The translations under genes and the position numbers were made by a program. Of a DNA stretch of 64,000 bases, positions 35,501 to 45,800 are shown in pieces; within the stretch, counting starts at the first letter, position 1; each line of letters starts with the position of its first letter. The notes below the pieces were generated by a model. The model searched no databases. It was given only the letters and a program-made list of their open reading frames with translations, and had not been told where the DNA came from. This stretch comes from Plutella xylostella (lineage: Eukaryota; Arthropoda; Insecta; Lepidoptera; Plutellidae), in the NCBI RefSeq assembly GCF_932276165.1, contig NC_063986.1, positions 5,654,501-5,718,500 on the forward strand, written 5' to 3'.

Positions 35501-38500
35501 AGCCTCCCTGTCGTGGACCTCGTTACAGGCATTCTAAAGTCTTCAATCCGGCTCCGATGGACCAAATGTGCGGATCACTTCGACCGTTTCATGAACTATT
35601 ACTATACGGTGCGAAGGAAGTGGCGGTTGCACCTGTTTGGTTCTTCAGGAAGATGAGGAAATGCCACTGACGTAGAGGTAGCTATATATTAGCCTGTTGA
35701 GTCTTCGAAATAAAACACTGGTATTATTGTTCACAATTCACTGGAGATGTTTACTGTTTCACTCTTTCTATTAAACTGACTTGCTGTGAGGTGTTGGCGT
35801 CTGCCTTTTATACTAATCTCTACCAAAGATAGAGAATTCCAGGAAGCTCTAGAAAAGACTCATAAGAAGTAGAATGTTCTAGGTGGGGCTGCCATCTGTT
35901 GTCGAGTAGATGAACTACATGGTCTATTTAGGGCACTATTGTTCTACTTCGTTATGCTATTTCCTACTAGATGGCGCTGGCCTCCTCACTATTTATTTAT
36001 TATTATTACTAAAGTAGGTAGGTGCTCGAACAACTAGTAGGTAGGTACATACTTAAACTATATCTATACACACACATAAGTAAGTATTTATCTTAGCGCT
36101 CAGAACCTTCGCGAGCGTAATCGAGTTAACTACTTGATCTAGTTATTTCTATGAACTATTTACAAATAAAACAAAACTTCTTTTAGTCGTTCCGTACAAT
36201 ATTGAATGTCAGCTCTATCATTTATCATACATGTTTATAAGCCAAATATACAAGCTTCATAAATCATAATATGTAAGTACTTAAATTATGAATTTAGGCA
36301 GTAGAGTTTAGGAGATGATCATAGGTAATATTAGAGAATAATAGGGGTAGTAGTAATAGTAGGGTAATATTCTTCTTACAGACAATAACAACTACAGAAA
36401 TCCAGGCCTTATCTTTCCTGCATCAGCTGTAGAACACCTAGCATGTTATTGTCAGTCAAAATATGGTGTGCAGCATTTTAAGTGAACATTACAAAATCTA
36501 ACCCAAATTACATTCACATGGCCTTCATTTAAAGTAAGAGTTTGGCATAAAATGATGTCTAGATGTTACAACTGAACTCACCATAACAACTGTAGCTTAG
36601 GGAGAGGTGGCAGTAGACAGCTTTCAGTGATAGGATTGTGATCGGCAATCAGAGATGTCAACTTCTTAAAGTGGACTAGAGCATCCAAGTTTCTGAAATG
36701 AAAACAGATTCAAATTAGTAGGTGGGTATAAAATATGGGGATGGTGGGTATTGCAGCCCCTTTAAAAAAATTATGTAGTCAATTTGGTAAGCTATTTATT
36801 TACTAATATTTCTTATTAGATTATGATAAATAGTTACTTACTGATAATTTTTGTGTTAATACCACAACTTTTCATAATGCTAATAACACTATTTTAAGTT
36901 TACCTTGGGTGTTGCCAAGAATTTCATTGGTAACAGTGTCATAGGCCAAGATGAGTTTCATTTGTATATGTCTTTTTGGATAAGATACCCAAAATTTATA
37001 ATTAAACTATAGTGAGAAATAGGTCTTACGTGATTTTGTTATGGCTAATATCCAGGTACATAATATGGTCTGAAAACCTCTCCACAATGGTTCTTGGTAA
37101 TTCATACAACCTTTCATAAGCAAGTGTCAGTTTAGTTGTTTCATCTTCATTCTCTTCTGTTGACCTGGAAAATATTAGAAGCATACATTGTAGGTTTTAG
37201 GTTCTTTGTATGTTTTTAGTTATTTGTGTTTTCTGTATGTTTGATAGTTTGGGAGAGGCCTTTGTTTAGGTTTCCTGTTTATTGCTCTTTATGATGATTA
37301 TAGGCTGATGATAGTGTACATCGCATCACATCCGGGTGAGCCATTGGTACAACAGAAGTACAAAGTTTATACAAGTACTTGTAGGGTCAAATGGCCCAAG
37401 ATGACACACAAAGCTCACCCTAAATAAGGAAAAAGTGGAAGAAGAATAAGTAAACTTACCCAGATAAATCTGGAGGGATTGGCGTAGCCATTTCTGTGAA
37501 GGAGTCTGCCATCACATTATTAGACACATCAACAGCTATAATTCCAGCAGACTCGCATGGATGATGATTGTCTGTTGAGGTACTTGGATAGCTGAAATAA
37601 TGACACGAGTTATTCTGGCTTTACTGAACTTTAAAGTAATTTTACTTTACGAAAGCAAAGAAAACGAAAACTGAAGATATGACAACAAGCAAGACAAACA
37701 AACAAAACATGAAAACAAATTTTCATTCGATCATTTTGACACTATTAAACTACAACTAAACTAATATTAATCTGTTTCGGTTTTTGACAGAATGACCTAG
37801 GCCGATATTATTCTGAGCCTTAGAGTATATTTCTGAGCCTTGGTAATAGTATATGTCAAAAAAGTTATCATATAAAATCTATCTTTCTATTGCGGTTGGG
37901 CGTGTTTTGAAACTATACAAGGCCAGAACGCACCCATAGGGTACTAGCACTGTATAGTTTCAAGTGAAAAAAAATATATTTTACTTGAAAATATTCACGA
38001 TTTGTGCGTACTAATCGCGTATACTTTCAAGTCGGGATTTACTGAATCGTTCTTGAAAATATACATTGCTATTACGCACATTGCGTGGTTGGCGTACTTG
38101 TCGCATATAATTTATACCTACATGCTGATTCTAATTTACTTAACTATTTCGGTAAATGTACATGACTACAATTTACTTGTTCTGCCTGTCATACCTATAG
38201 AATGTTAATAAATAAAGATGAACAAGCTCTAATTTGATTGATAAAATGATATTTATAGCAACTCATACTTGCAAGTAAGAATACTAATATCTCATTATTT
38301 ATATGAATTAAGAGTAAACCTACCACACTCACTATCAATGAAAAAGTTCCAGCGTATCAAAATGTTATTATAACCAACTAAAAACGAAATTTTTTATTAA
38401 ATTCAAAATTAAATGTTTTAAAAAATTGGGGCCATTTGGTGCTGACTTTTTGCTACTTACTTATTCATTGCTTACTTACTTACTTATTCCCAATCTCCGC

Positions 38501-41500
38501 TGGGGAGCAAAGGGCCGAAGTGAAGCGCCGCCATTCTTTACGGTCTTGGGCCAGCTCAGAGACATCCGCCCAAGACATCCCCGCCTGGCCCATTTCCTTT
38601 TTCACAGAGCGCTGCCATATCTCTCGCGGTCTGCCGAGTCTTCGTTTACCGCCCTCGGGGTGCCATGTCAGCGCTTCCTTTGGGACGTCTTCAGTACGCC
38701 TTAGAACGTGTCCTATCCATCTCCATTTGCGTTCTTTTACGGTTTCTGCTACAGGTTTTTGATGTGTTCTGCGCCAAAGTTCCTCGTTGGAGACAAAGTC
38801 AAACCAACGGATCCCTAGGATATTGCGTAAGCATCTGTTTACGAAAACCTGTAACTTGTTCGTGGTTTGGACCGTTTTCTTCCAAGTTTCGCAACCGTAG
38901 AGGAGAACGGTCTTTACGCACGCGTTGAACAGGCGGATCTTGGTTTGGAGACGGAATGCGGAAGACCTCCACACTGGGCTTAACATGGCAAAAGCTCCAC
39001 GGGCTTTGTTGATGCGGTTGCCGATATCCTCGTCAGTTCCACCATTTGGTGTGATTTTGCTTCCCAGGTAGGTGAAGGTGTCAACATCTTCAATTGATTG
39101 GCCGTTGATTTTAAATGGAGTACGGTCCGCAGTCATTACTCGCATTGACTTTGTCTTTTCTCTGTTGACATGCATGCCCACTCGGTTACCCAAATGGATG
39201 AGGTCATTGAGTTTCCTTTGCATATCAGCGCTATTTTCGGAGAAAAGACAAAGATCGTCCGCAAAAGCGAGATACTCCAGAGATGTTCCATCGGACCAAT
39301 CCAAACCTCCTTTGCCATTCTGCTCCATCATATCCAAAATTACTTCGGTAATCATGATGAAGAGTAGTGGGGATAACATGCAGCCCTGCTTGACGCCAAT
39401 ATTGGGGCTTATTGGTTCGCTCAGCTTCCCTTCGTGGATTACTTGGCAAGTGTAGCCATTGTAGGCTTCCTTAATAAGGTTTCGCATTTTATTCGGAACG
39501 TGAAAATATTTCAGCGTATCCCATATTGCTGACTGGTGTACCCTATCAAAGGCCTTCTCAAAATCCACAAATGTCAGGAAAAGGGCCTTTTGCCACTCTG
39601 TTGATGCTTCCAGAATTGGCCATGCTAACTTTCTGAACAAGAATGAAATACTTAAAACCGTTTCGAGGAATATGCTTCCAGTTCAATTTCTGGTCATCAG
39701 ATTTTAAATTAGGTCTCTATTTTGTTAATTATTCAATAAAAACGAATAACCTTCATTTGTCCTTTCTATGACGTCACATTAGGATCATAGAGTATAATAT
39801 ATTAGGATGCATTTGCCTACAAAACAAAAGTAAACGTCAAACGTCAATAAACGCAAACCTCATGTACTCTGTGAACCTCACAGCCCGTGTCACCCGTGTG
39901 CACAGAGTAGGTGCCCGTGTGTTTATTTCTCTTTATTGATTTTATTTATTTATTTTCTACCTTGTTTTGAATCTCTACTACGAATAAATAATAAACCAGT
40001 GGATACTACGATGACAACAAGAACAGAGATAGTATTTCTACAGTGAGTATTATTGCTTCACAGAGTATTATTTTGTAGGTTAAGAGTTAGATGACAGATG
40101 ACAATGACATTCTACCTCACTGACGTTAAGTGACACTTGCTTTTTTTGTGGCGCAGGCAAAGATATTTATTTTAGTATCCGTTCTGTGACGTCATACATC
40201 CATTCAGCCGGCCAAATTTTAAAATTATATTAAAAATAGTTGTAATGAATAAAAATCAAAAATAACGAAATTAGTTTCTTAAAATGGTCTATATTTTCAA
40301 AATAAATTATAAAAAATACATATCATAAATTGGTAGCATGGCCAATTATGCGGAGTGTGTTGATTTGGTCCGTGCAATTTCTTCCCCTGCGGAATCCTGC
40401 CTGTTCACTCCTAAGATGTTCATCTACCCGGTTTTGGATTCTGTAGAGGATGATGGCATTCAGTATCTTGGACACTATAGGCAGTAATGTGATCCCTCAC
40501 CAGTTTCTGCAGTCACTTAGGTCACCCTTCTTTGGGAGTTTAACAATTGCCCCCTTCTTCCACTCCTCGGGTATCTTCTCTGTCTCCCAAATCTTTTCGA
40601 GGACTGGTTTCAGGATGCCTACTGTTGCAAGCGGATCGGCTTTGAGCATTTCCGCTGAAATATTATCGAGTCCTGGTGCCTTGTGACTCTTGAGCTTCTT
40701 GACCGCAGCTAATATTTCAGCTATGGAAGGTGGACTAGCGTCGAAGTCTATATTTTGAGTGTGCCTCGCGCAGTTCAGCTCGGCTTCCACCCCATCGTGT
40801 TGGTCGACTCTGAGTAACTCCTGAAAGTACTCCTTCCATCTTTGCAATACTTCGCCAGGCTCACACAGTAGCTTTCCTGTCTTATCTTTAACAGGGCGAG
40901 TGGATTTTCTTGGTTTCCGCGTGATTTCTTTTATAACTTGGTAAAGTGTACGGGTATCTCCCTTGTACGCTGCATCTTCGGCTTTTTTAGCCAAGTCATC
41001 TCCCCACTTTCTTTTATCACGTCGTACTCCCCGTTTCACTTTTCTCTCCATGTCCCTGTACTGCGCCGCAGACGTGTTCCGTGCAGCAGAGATTTGGCTT
41101 CTTTTCGCGCATACTTATTCATTGCTCGTGAGTGTAGTAGGTATTACCCTATATACCTATTACGGACATATTTTTCATCAAGTTTTGAATGCACCGTAAT
41201 TGTCTTTTATGAATTGTTTGTTCTACACCCTCTTCTGATATCATTTTTACTATTTACAACAGTTCTACAGTTTAATTTAAATCAATTTACTTTTTAACTG
41301 TACGATGTAAACAAAAACACGTTACGAAAACAATGCCAAGTGCGGAATGATGATGATGATGCAATGTTTAGAAAGCAATAGACTTATTACTATTTCGCAT
41401 GAAAGAAAGAGAGAGCAACCATTCAAAATAACTACCTGGAAACTAATCACGTATAGTTTCAAGTGCTCGCATTGCCGCTTGGCACTTGAAAATATACACG

Positions 41501-42173
41501 ATTAGTACGCAGTGGTAACTGCTGCAGTATATTTTCAAGCCATAATTTTGGCCAACTTACTTGAAAATATACGCGATTAGTGCGTAATGGCGTTGTATAC
41601 TTTCAAGTAAATCATGGCACCATTTTAATTTGAAAATATACGTGAGCAGTCCCAGCCTCTGCGTTCTGGCCTTGTATAGTTTCAAAACACGCTGCGGTTG
41701 GTAAGTGATAAGACCTAACTATGTGTAGGCATAAAAAAATCGAAATGCATCCGCATCGCGCCATCCCTTTATCTTTTTTGAGGTCTGGCTTGTATGTATG
41801 TATGTAGGTACCTACCTACGTTGTAAGCGATACGATAATCAGTAGCCATTCTTAATGGTCGAAGTAGCCATTATAAGGTAAGTACTAATTATTAATGGTC
41901 GAAGTAGCCATTATAAGGTAAATACTAATTATTAGGTATACTTACCTAATTTATAATAGGTACCTAACTATAATAACTTGAAGCGTGCGTAGTCGAGCCA
42001 GCTTCAGTAATCGTACTGATTATGATCATTGAAGTTACGCACTAGGCTAGAAGACCCGTGCATCAGGCACCCAGCAGTGAGGACGTGATAGGTCGAAGAT
42101 GATGATGATGATGATTAATAACTAGTTATTTGGATAAGACTTACCTAATGCTGTAATCTGTTTCACTTTCCAT
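23503..42173 (-). CDS. LRMDA: Leucine-rich repeat protein of the LRMDA (C10orf11) family, 267 aa
   Basis: Six exons on the minus strand: 42173-42145, 37591-37460, 37164-37030, 36692-36582, 24193-24044 and 23749-23503. All borders are GT..AG and the sum is 804 nt. The first coding exon has only 29 nt. After an acidic Ser/Thr-rich N-terminus, LRR units start near residue 50 (YLDISHNKITNLDALVHFKK, then LIADHNPITESCLLPPLPKL) and end in a cap with CPNLQYLCLMGNPAAP and FPSLHHLDDRKV. This order is that of vertebrate LRMDA, linked in humans to melanocyte differentiation; its molecular role is little known and none is claimed here. Intron 4 (12.4 kb) holds an 11.8-kb Pao element and intron 1 (4.55 kb) a nested transposon stack, so most of the 18.7-kb gene is mobile DNA. 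Frame and splice sites are intact. The family call is by pattern and fairly sure. Confidence 0.85.
24369..25000 (-). repeat. 3' LTR of outer Pao element
   Basis: 632 bp, nearly identical to 35567-36198. The integrase reading frame ends inside it (stop at 24985-24987). Confidence 0.97.
24985..28703 (-). CDS. Outer Pao element: reverse transcriptase, RNase H and integrase part of the polyprotein
   Basis: The minus-strand frame is open from the inner insertion (28703) to a stop at 24985. Counting from the first Met (28638), the reverse transcriptase active site HYVDDYLDS is near residue 310, an RNase H start IFVDASESAYAAALYW near 495, the integrase zinc-binding region (HAEAETTVNECRQHYW, then HRCRPCR) near 860-900, and the integrase core with YTGLDYFGPL, LWSDNGTNLRGA and GGAWERLVRSVK near 920-1010. 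All catalytic residues that I can name are present. No frameshift or stop is seen in this part. The last residues are encoded inside the 3' LTR. It is the downstream half of one long frame whose upstream half is at 33448-35565. Confidence 0.93.
28704..28989 (-). repeat. 3' LTR of inner Pao element
   Basis: 286 bp. It carries a 10-bp insertion (TTTATTGTTC-type) relative to the 5' LTR. Confidence 0.93.
28969..33045 (-). pseudogene. Inner Pao element: gag-pol frame with internal deletions
   Basis: The frame is open for 1358 codons from the Met at 33045. It carries gag with knuckles CPMCKQAHKLPEC and CFRCLRSTHRRFSC, a protease site YALFDEGSTITMIDAD, and a reverse transcriptase with NHYMDDYLQS (YMDD where the outer element has YVDD). 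Near 29820 the connection and the start of RNase H are missing: the text jumps to AYWRMQRADGSV. Near 29290-29600 almost the whole integrase is lost and the frame is shifted; only the last integrase stretch (REPHSTGSQPKIGDLVIV) survives, in another frame at 29135-29335. It cannot encode integrase, so it must have moved in trans, or it decayed after insertion. Confidence 0.9.
33171..33447 (-). repeat. 5' LTR of inner Pao element
   Basis: 277 bp, followed by the CTCGG duplication. Confidence 0.93.
33448..35565 (-). pseudogene. Outer Pao element: gag and protease part, one premature stop
   Basis: The frame starts at the edge of the 5' LTR (35565). It encodes a Ser/Thr/Pro-rich start, a coiled region rich in Glu/Ala/Arg (about residues 140-200), a gag core, and Cys/His knuckles (CPVCSNAGHNIAEC, CFRCLRYRSKTHRC). 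A retroviral-type protease signature CALLDDGSTVTLIDSD follows near residue 640. A TAG at 33556-33558 breaks the frame; beyond it the same frame is open again to the inner insertion at 33447/33448. So this copy is damaged twice: by one nonsense codon and by the inner element. The Met at the LTR edge is not certainly the start; an in-frame Met lies 11 codons later. Confidence 0.88.
35567..36198 (-). repeat. 5' LTR of outer Pao element
   Basis: 632 bp, the partner of 24369-25000. It is followed on the right by ATATT, the target duplication. Confidence 0.97.
36204..36581. other. Remaining original sequence of LRMDA intron 4
   Basis: The stretch is AT-rich and non-coding. With 24194-24363 it makes up the roughly 550-bp intron that existed before the Pao insertion. 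Confidence 0.7.
38473..41112 (-). mobile_element. 5'-truncated non-LTR retrotransposon (RTE-like), 14-bp TSD
   Basis: The perfect duplication ACTTATTCATTGCT lies at 38459-38472 and 41113-41126. On the minus strand the element runs from a truncated 5' end to a tail of TAAG repeats. Its reverse transcriptase frame occurs in two pieces, 41051-40348 and 39613-38480, separated by a 726-bp insertion at 39618-40343. Motifs: SHKAPGLDNISAEML, EQAGFRRGRNCTDQI, NFVDFEKAF-type VDFEKAFDRVH, the active site EYLAFADDLCLFSE, and a C-terminal RKWRWIGHVLRRTEDVPKEA. The endonuclease is missing. It inserted into the 9-bp-TSD transposon in LRMDA intron 1. Confidence 0.93.
39618..40343. mobile_element. 726-bp TIR element inside the LINE
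   Basis: GGCCATGCTA at 39618 and the inverted TAGCATGGCC ending at 40343 bound it, with AATT on both sides (39614-39617, 40344-40347). Removing it with one AATT restores the continuity of the LINE frame at this point, which shows the borders are right. Inside, TATGACGTCAC (39773) and TGTGACGTCATA (40184) are arranged as inverted motifs. No coding frame is seen. I cannot assign the superfamily from a 4-bp duplication. Confidence 0.75.
41858..41938. repeat. 46-bp tandem duplication
   Basis: TTAATGGTCGAAGTAGCCAT followed by TATAAGGTAA occurs at 41852 and again at 41898, each followed by TACTAATTATTA. Confidence 0.75.
42040..42118 (+). repeat. LINE 3' tail remnant with GATGATGATGATG
   Basis: CACCCAGCAGTGAGGACGTG at about 42069 is followed by a (GAT)n run, as at the ends of RTE-like LINEs. 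It lies 27 bp from the first LRMDA coding exon. Confidence 0.5.
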
Positions 42174-42895
42174 GATTTAAACTAACTACATAAGTTGAGA
42201 TCACAATCTATATTTTACTGCATTTTAAAATGATTTCGGTAACTACCAAGTCCCCAAACCCTCAACACGTGTGTTATCTACAAATACATTTTCTTATCTA
42301 ACGTTATTGAAGTTAGTAAATACCTATAGATATAAATAAACACATAACTAGGTAGGTATATATCCTACACATGTGAAATATAATGGTTTGGATTGACGTA
42401 ATTTAATAAACATTCCCAGCATTTTCTGATCGTGGTGTTATTAATTTTGGATACGCATTAGAAATAAAGAGAATAGAATCGGTACCTAATAACTGTAGCC
42501 CACCTTTATTCTGCGAGCTTCACGACTCATTGACAAACGCTGTATCTTGGTGAAAGATTTAGCTAGATTGCCAGTGCTCATCTGCCCCATCTGCCATGGG
42601 TGCACCCAAGCTTTATTATTTTTATGGGTGAACCCTAAACATAGTTCCAAGACTTCCAAGACCCAGAAAATATTCTTCTGAGGACTTGACAGACGAAATC
42701 TGTTTACAAATGGTTTACAACGAATGTCAAATTTGACACTGACATTTACTTGACACGTCATAAAAATCAACAACACGAACACATCAAGAAAGTGGCCCAA
42801 CAAAATTAATTAAAATTGTATTTTCTCCACTATTGTACTGGGTAACCTATTTTGATATCATAGTTTAAAATCAGCACATAAATAAGGCTGTAAAA
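42174..42895. promoter_or_regulatory. Divergent spacer (shared promoter region) of LRMDA and CDK5RAP3
   Basis: The start codons of the two genes face away from each other across 722 bp, so both promoters must be here unless there are distant non-coding first exons. No TATA box in a convincing place is seen. TGTCAAATTTGACACTGACA near 42725 is a short palindromic stretch. Promoter function is inferred from position alone. Confidence 0.5.
42486..42803 (-). CDS. Doubtful small ORF, 105 aa
   Basis: It starts with a hydrophobic stretch (MLGHFLDVFVLLIFMTCQVN) that could pass as a signal peptide and ends KVGYSY. It lies wholly in the divergent spacer, 93 bp from the CDK5RAP3 start codon. No family is recognised and no repeat or motif supports it. 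It may equally be untranslated promoter sequence or a 5' UTR. Confidence 0.2.
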   Translation of the reverse strand: MLGHFLDVFVLLIFMTCQVNVSVKFDIRCKPFVNRFRLSSPQKNIFWVLEVLELCLGFTHKNNKAWVHPWQMGQMSTGNLAKSFTKIQRLSMSREARRIKVGYSY

Positions 42896-45800
42896 ATGGA
42901 TGTAAGTATTTACCTACTCTTATTATAAGAATTAAAATAGCTTTTTATTTTATTCACTACATAAACACAACATTTTAATAACCATTAATTTTTACAGGAA
43001 AGTAACATACCTATTGACATAAACATAGGCAAGCTTCAAGACTGGCTTGTGAGCCGTAGACATGTTAACAAGGAATGGCAGAAAAGTATAATTGCTGTGA
43101 GAGAGAAAATCAACAATGCAATACAAGATATGCCAGCTCATGACGGTATAGCCAGCTTACTCTCTGGGTCTTATATCAACTACTTCCACTGCTTGAAAAT
43201 CGTAGAGATCCTGAAAGAAACAGAGGCAGACTCTAAGAACTTGTTTGGGAGGTACGGTTCGCAAAGGATGAAAGACTGGCAGGACATATTGAGAACTTAT
43301 GAAAAGGAAAACTTGTATTTGGCTGAGGCAGCTCAGATGCTGGTTAGAAACATTAATTATGAAATACCTGGACTGAAGAAGCAAATCACTAAGGAAGAAC
43401 AGTTACAAGTTGTAAGTACCTAATAATTCTAATGAATCTTAAGCACCCTTTATTTTCATTAGAATAACAATATCTACAAAACGAGACTGTAAAGGATGTT
43501 ACAATAAACTATTTAAACATTTTAAAATACTACCTATACATTGTAAAGTTACTTATAGCATTGCGATTAATCACTTTAAAGCGGAAGAATTCATATTTCA
43601 AAACCCAAGTAAAACAAATAAAAGAAGAATAGGTAAAAACTTTATTGAATGCTTTAAACCAACTAATTACTATGGTGAAAGATTATTCAAATACTTAGTG
43701 CCGAAATTTTATAACAAGTTGCCAGCGGAGTTTTTCAGATCTACATCCAAAAACATGTTTAAGAATCGTGTGAAAGATTTTTTACTGAACAATTTAGAAA
43801 CTGTGTAGTTTAATAATAATATGTAATGTACTGTATACTAAAACACCTTTTGTAAATCGTGCATTTGTAATTGCCTACATAAGTTGCTATAATATGCATG
43901 TACTTATTATAACTTAAGTAGGTACTTGTTTGAGTCGTTCGTCAAGTCGCGCGCCTTAGACTCGCGCGCCACGCGAGTTGGCATCTTCTGTTTTTTTATA
44001 TCGTCAACTCGCGTGCCCATGTAAAGTACGGTCAGATGCAAACGAATTGAAACTAAAAAATATAGTTAAATATTGTCTCCCTGGCTGATTAGCATAAGAA
44101 GGTACCAACTAGACAATCGCCATTAAAGTAGATGCTTTGATTTCGGGATAAAGATACAATAAAGCCTATGTTGGAAGTGCAGAATGAGGCAAAAGGGGAT
44201 GTGACCTATGACGCATGATACCCAAGTTTGCTATCTCTCTCATCCCGTGCGCAAATTTTACCTGTCATAGCTATGTCCTTCAAGTTTTTGTTGCAAAAAC
44301 CGGTTTAAATGTACAGTGCATTACTTACAGTCTACAGTACAGCGCAAAAATATTAAAATGTGGCAATTTTTACTGATTTTGATGTATTGTGGGGGTAAAC
44401 ATATAATAAATTAACTTTACTATATTACCAAGTCTACTTTGCCGTAATATAAACACAGTGTTACGTTTTCGTTGTGTTACCGTTATATTAAATATCGAAT
44501 AAGCACTAAAATTTAAAACAAATTTCGTTTATTTCATTGGTCAAAGAGACAGACCTAACTGTAACAATTACTTCCAGGAAGTTCATCGCAAGCAGGTCCA
44601 TCTAGTAATAAAACTGCACATGAAATCATAACATCCCAGCGAGGAGAGTCGGTACTGCTTCGTGCAGGTTATAAATATAACAAAGACCGAACAAATAAAA
44701 ATGGTTCCTGTGTTTGGAAGTGTTCGAAGAGAACAGTTTGCCAAGCGAGATTAATTACTGATTTTATTTTAAAGTTAAGTCCTATAAAATACCCTATACA
44801 TTTTAAGTAGTTACCTTAAGCATAATAAATCATAAATTTTGTGGCTGACTCTACATATTTTCACAGTCGAGCGAGTTGACGACAAAAAAAGTAGGTAAAT
44901 ACGGGAGGGACAACTCGCGCGTTACGCGCGACTCTAATGCGCGCGACTTGACGAATGACTCACTTGTTTAGTGTAACATAAATGGGAGTATTACCAGCCG
45001 ATAAACAGCTCAGCTGTTTGGCTGATATTGTAAATATTAGTTTTTAAGGATTATTTTGCTTAAATAAATAAATACAAAATACAAATACTTATTACTTTCA
45101 GTACCAAAGTTTTGTACCTTAATATTTTTTTAGTAGTTTCCAATGAAAAGTATAACCAGAATCCTCTTTCTCTCAACTTCAGGACTGTGACAAGAAAGTA
45201 GCAGAGTATGTGAAGGGCGAAGCATCCAGCAAGGCAGAGTTTGTAGCGTTGTGCAAGCAGCTCGGGATCAAGGGAGACAAGATCAAGAGAGAGCTGGTTG
45301 AGAGGATACAGGAGCTCCCCGAGATCTATGACAAGGTGGATATTATTATTATTTGCCCAATTTTTATATTATTTTTATAAACAGTCTGTACCTTGACCAC
45401 ATTTTTTTTTACATTTCACCACCACTAGCAATATAGAAATTACTAGGTTTCATATTGTAATAGGCTTTAATTTTTTTTACTCAATAGCTGTACTTTGCCC
45501 TACCTAGAAATGTTGGGTTATACTTTTTCAAGGTTTGAGTGGTTTGACTATATAACTTTCCACCCTGTGTATATGTGTGAAAAGGTATATGTATATAGTA
45601 AATAGTATCACTTTAGTGTTATTATTTTATTTTACTAATGGTGACATTCTCATTTCAGATTGGAAAATCACTAAAGCCACTATTACCGGCCATAGAACTG
45701 TACTCTGCATTCACCAAGTACATGCTAGGGGAGAGGGCCACAGAGGTGTTGCCGTTACTTCAGTTTGTGGTGGAGCGCGGCAACACCACAGTTTACGAAT

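Larger units (their letters stand above)
24369..36198 (-). mobile_element. BEL/Pao LTR retrotransposon (outer), with a second Pao element inside
   Basis: Two 632-bp LTRs (24369-25000 and 35567-36198) begin TGTGCGG and end GTACA. I find only two mismatches between them (G/A in TACCGAAGATAG, A/G in CTAGATGGGG). The perfect 5-bp target duplication ATATT lies at 24364-24368 and 36199-36203. The element reads on the minus strand, so its 5' LTR is the right-hand one. Without the 4.7-kb inner insertion and one duplication it would be about 7.1 kb. Just inside the 5' LTR lies TGGTCCATCGGAGCCGG, a candidate primer-binding site. The LTR identity points to recent insertion, in the same direction as the host gene. 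Confidence 0.97.
37900..41692. mobile_element. Non-coding DNA transposon with alternating 14-bp motifs, 9-bp TSD
   Basis: Perfect 33-bp terminal inverted repeats (37900-37932, 41660-41692) begin GCGTGTTTTGAAACTATAC. They are flanked by the perfect 9-bp duplication TGCGGTTGG (37891-37899, 41693-41701). The motif ACTTGAAANTATAC occurs forward (F) or reversed (R) at 37905F, 37952R, 37983F, 38019R, 38052F and then 41451R, 41484F, 41527R, 41559F, 41595R, 41629F, 41674R: strict alternation. CGCGATTAGTGCG-like words sit between. Without the LINE inside it (38473-41112) and its duplication, it is about 1.1 kb with no gene. A 9-bp TSD suggests a Mutator-like mobiliser (inference). Confidence 0.85.

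Noticed and set aside
24369..36198. Pao element with an envelope gene
   Set aside because: After integrase the frame ends in the 3' LTR; there is no room for a further ORF in either element.
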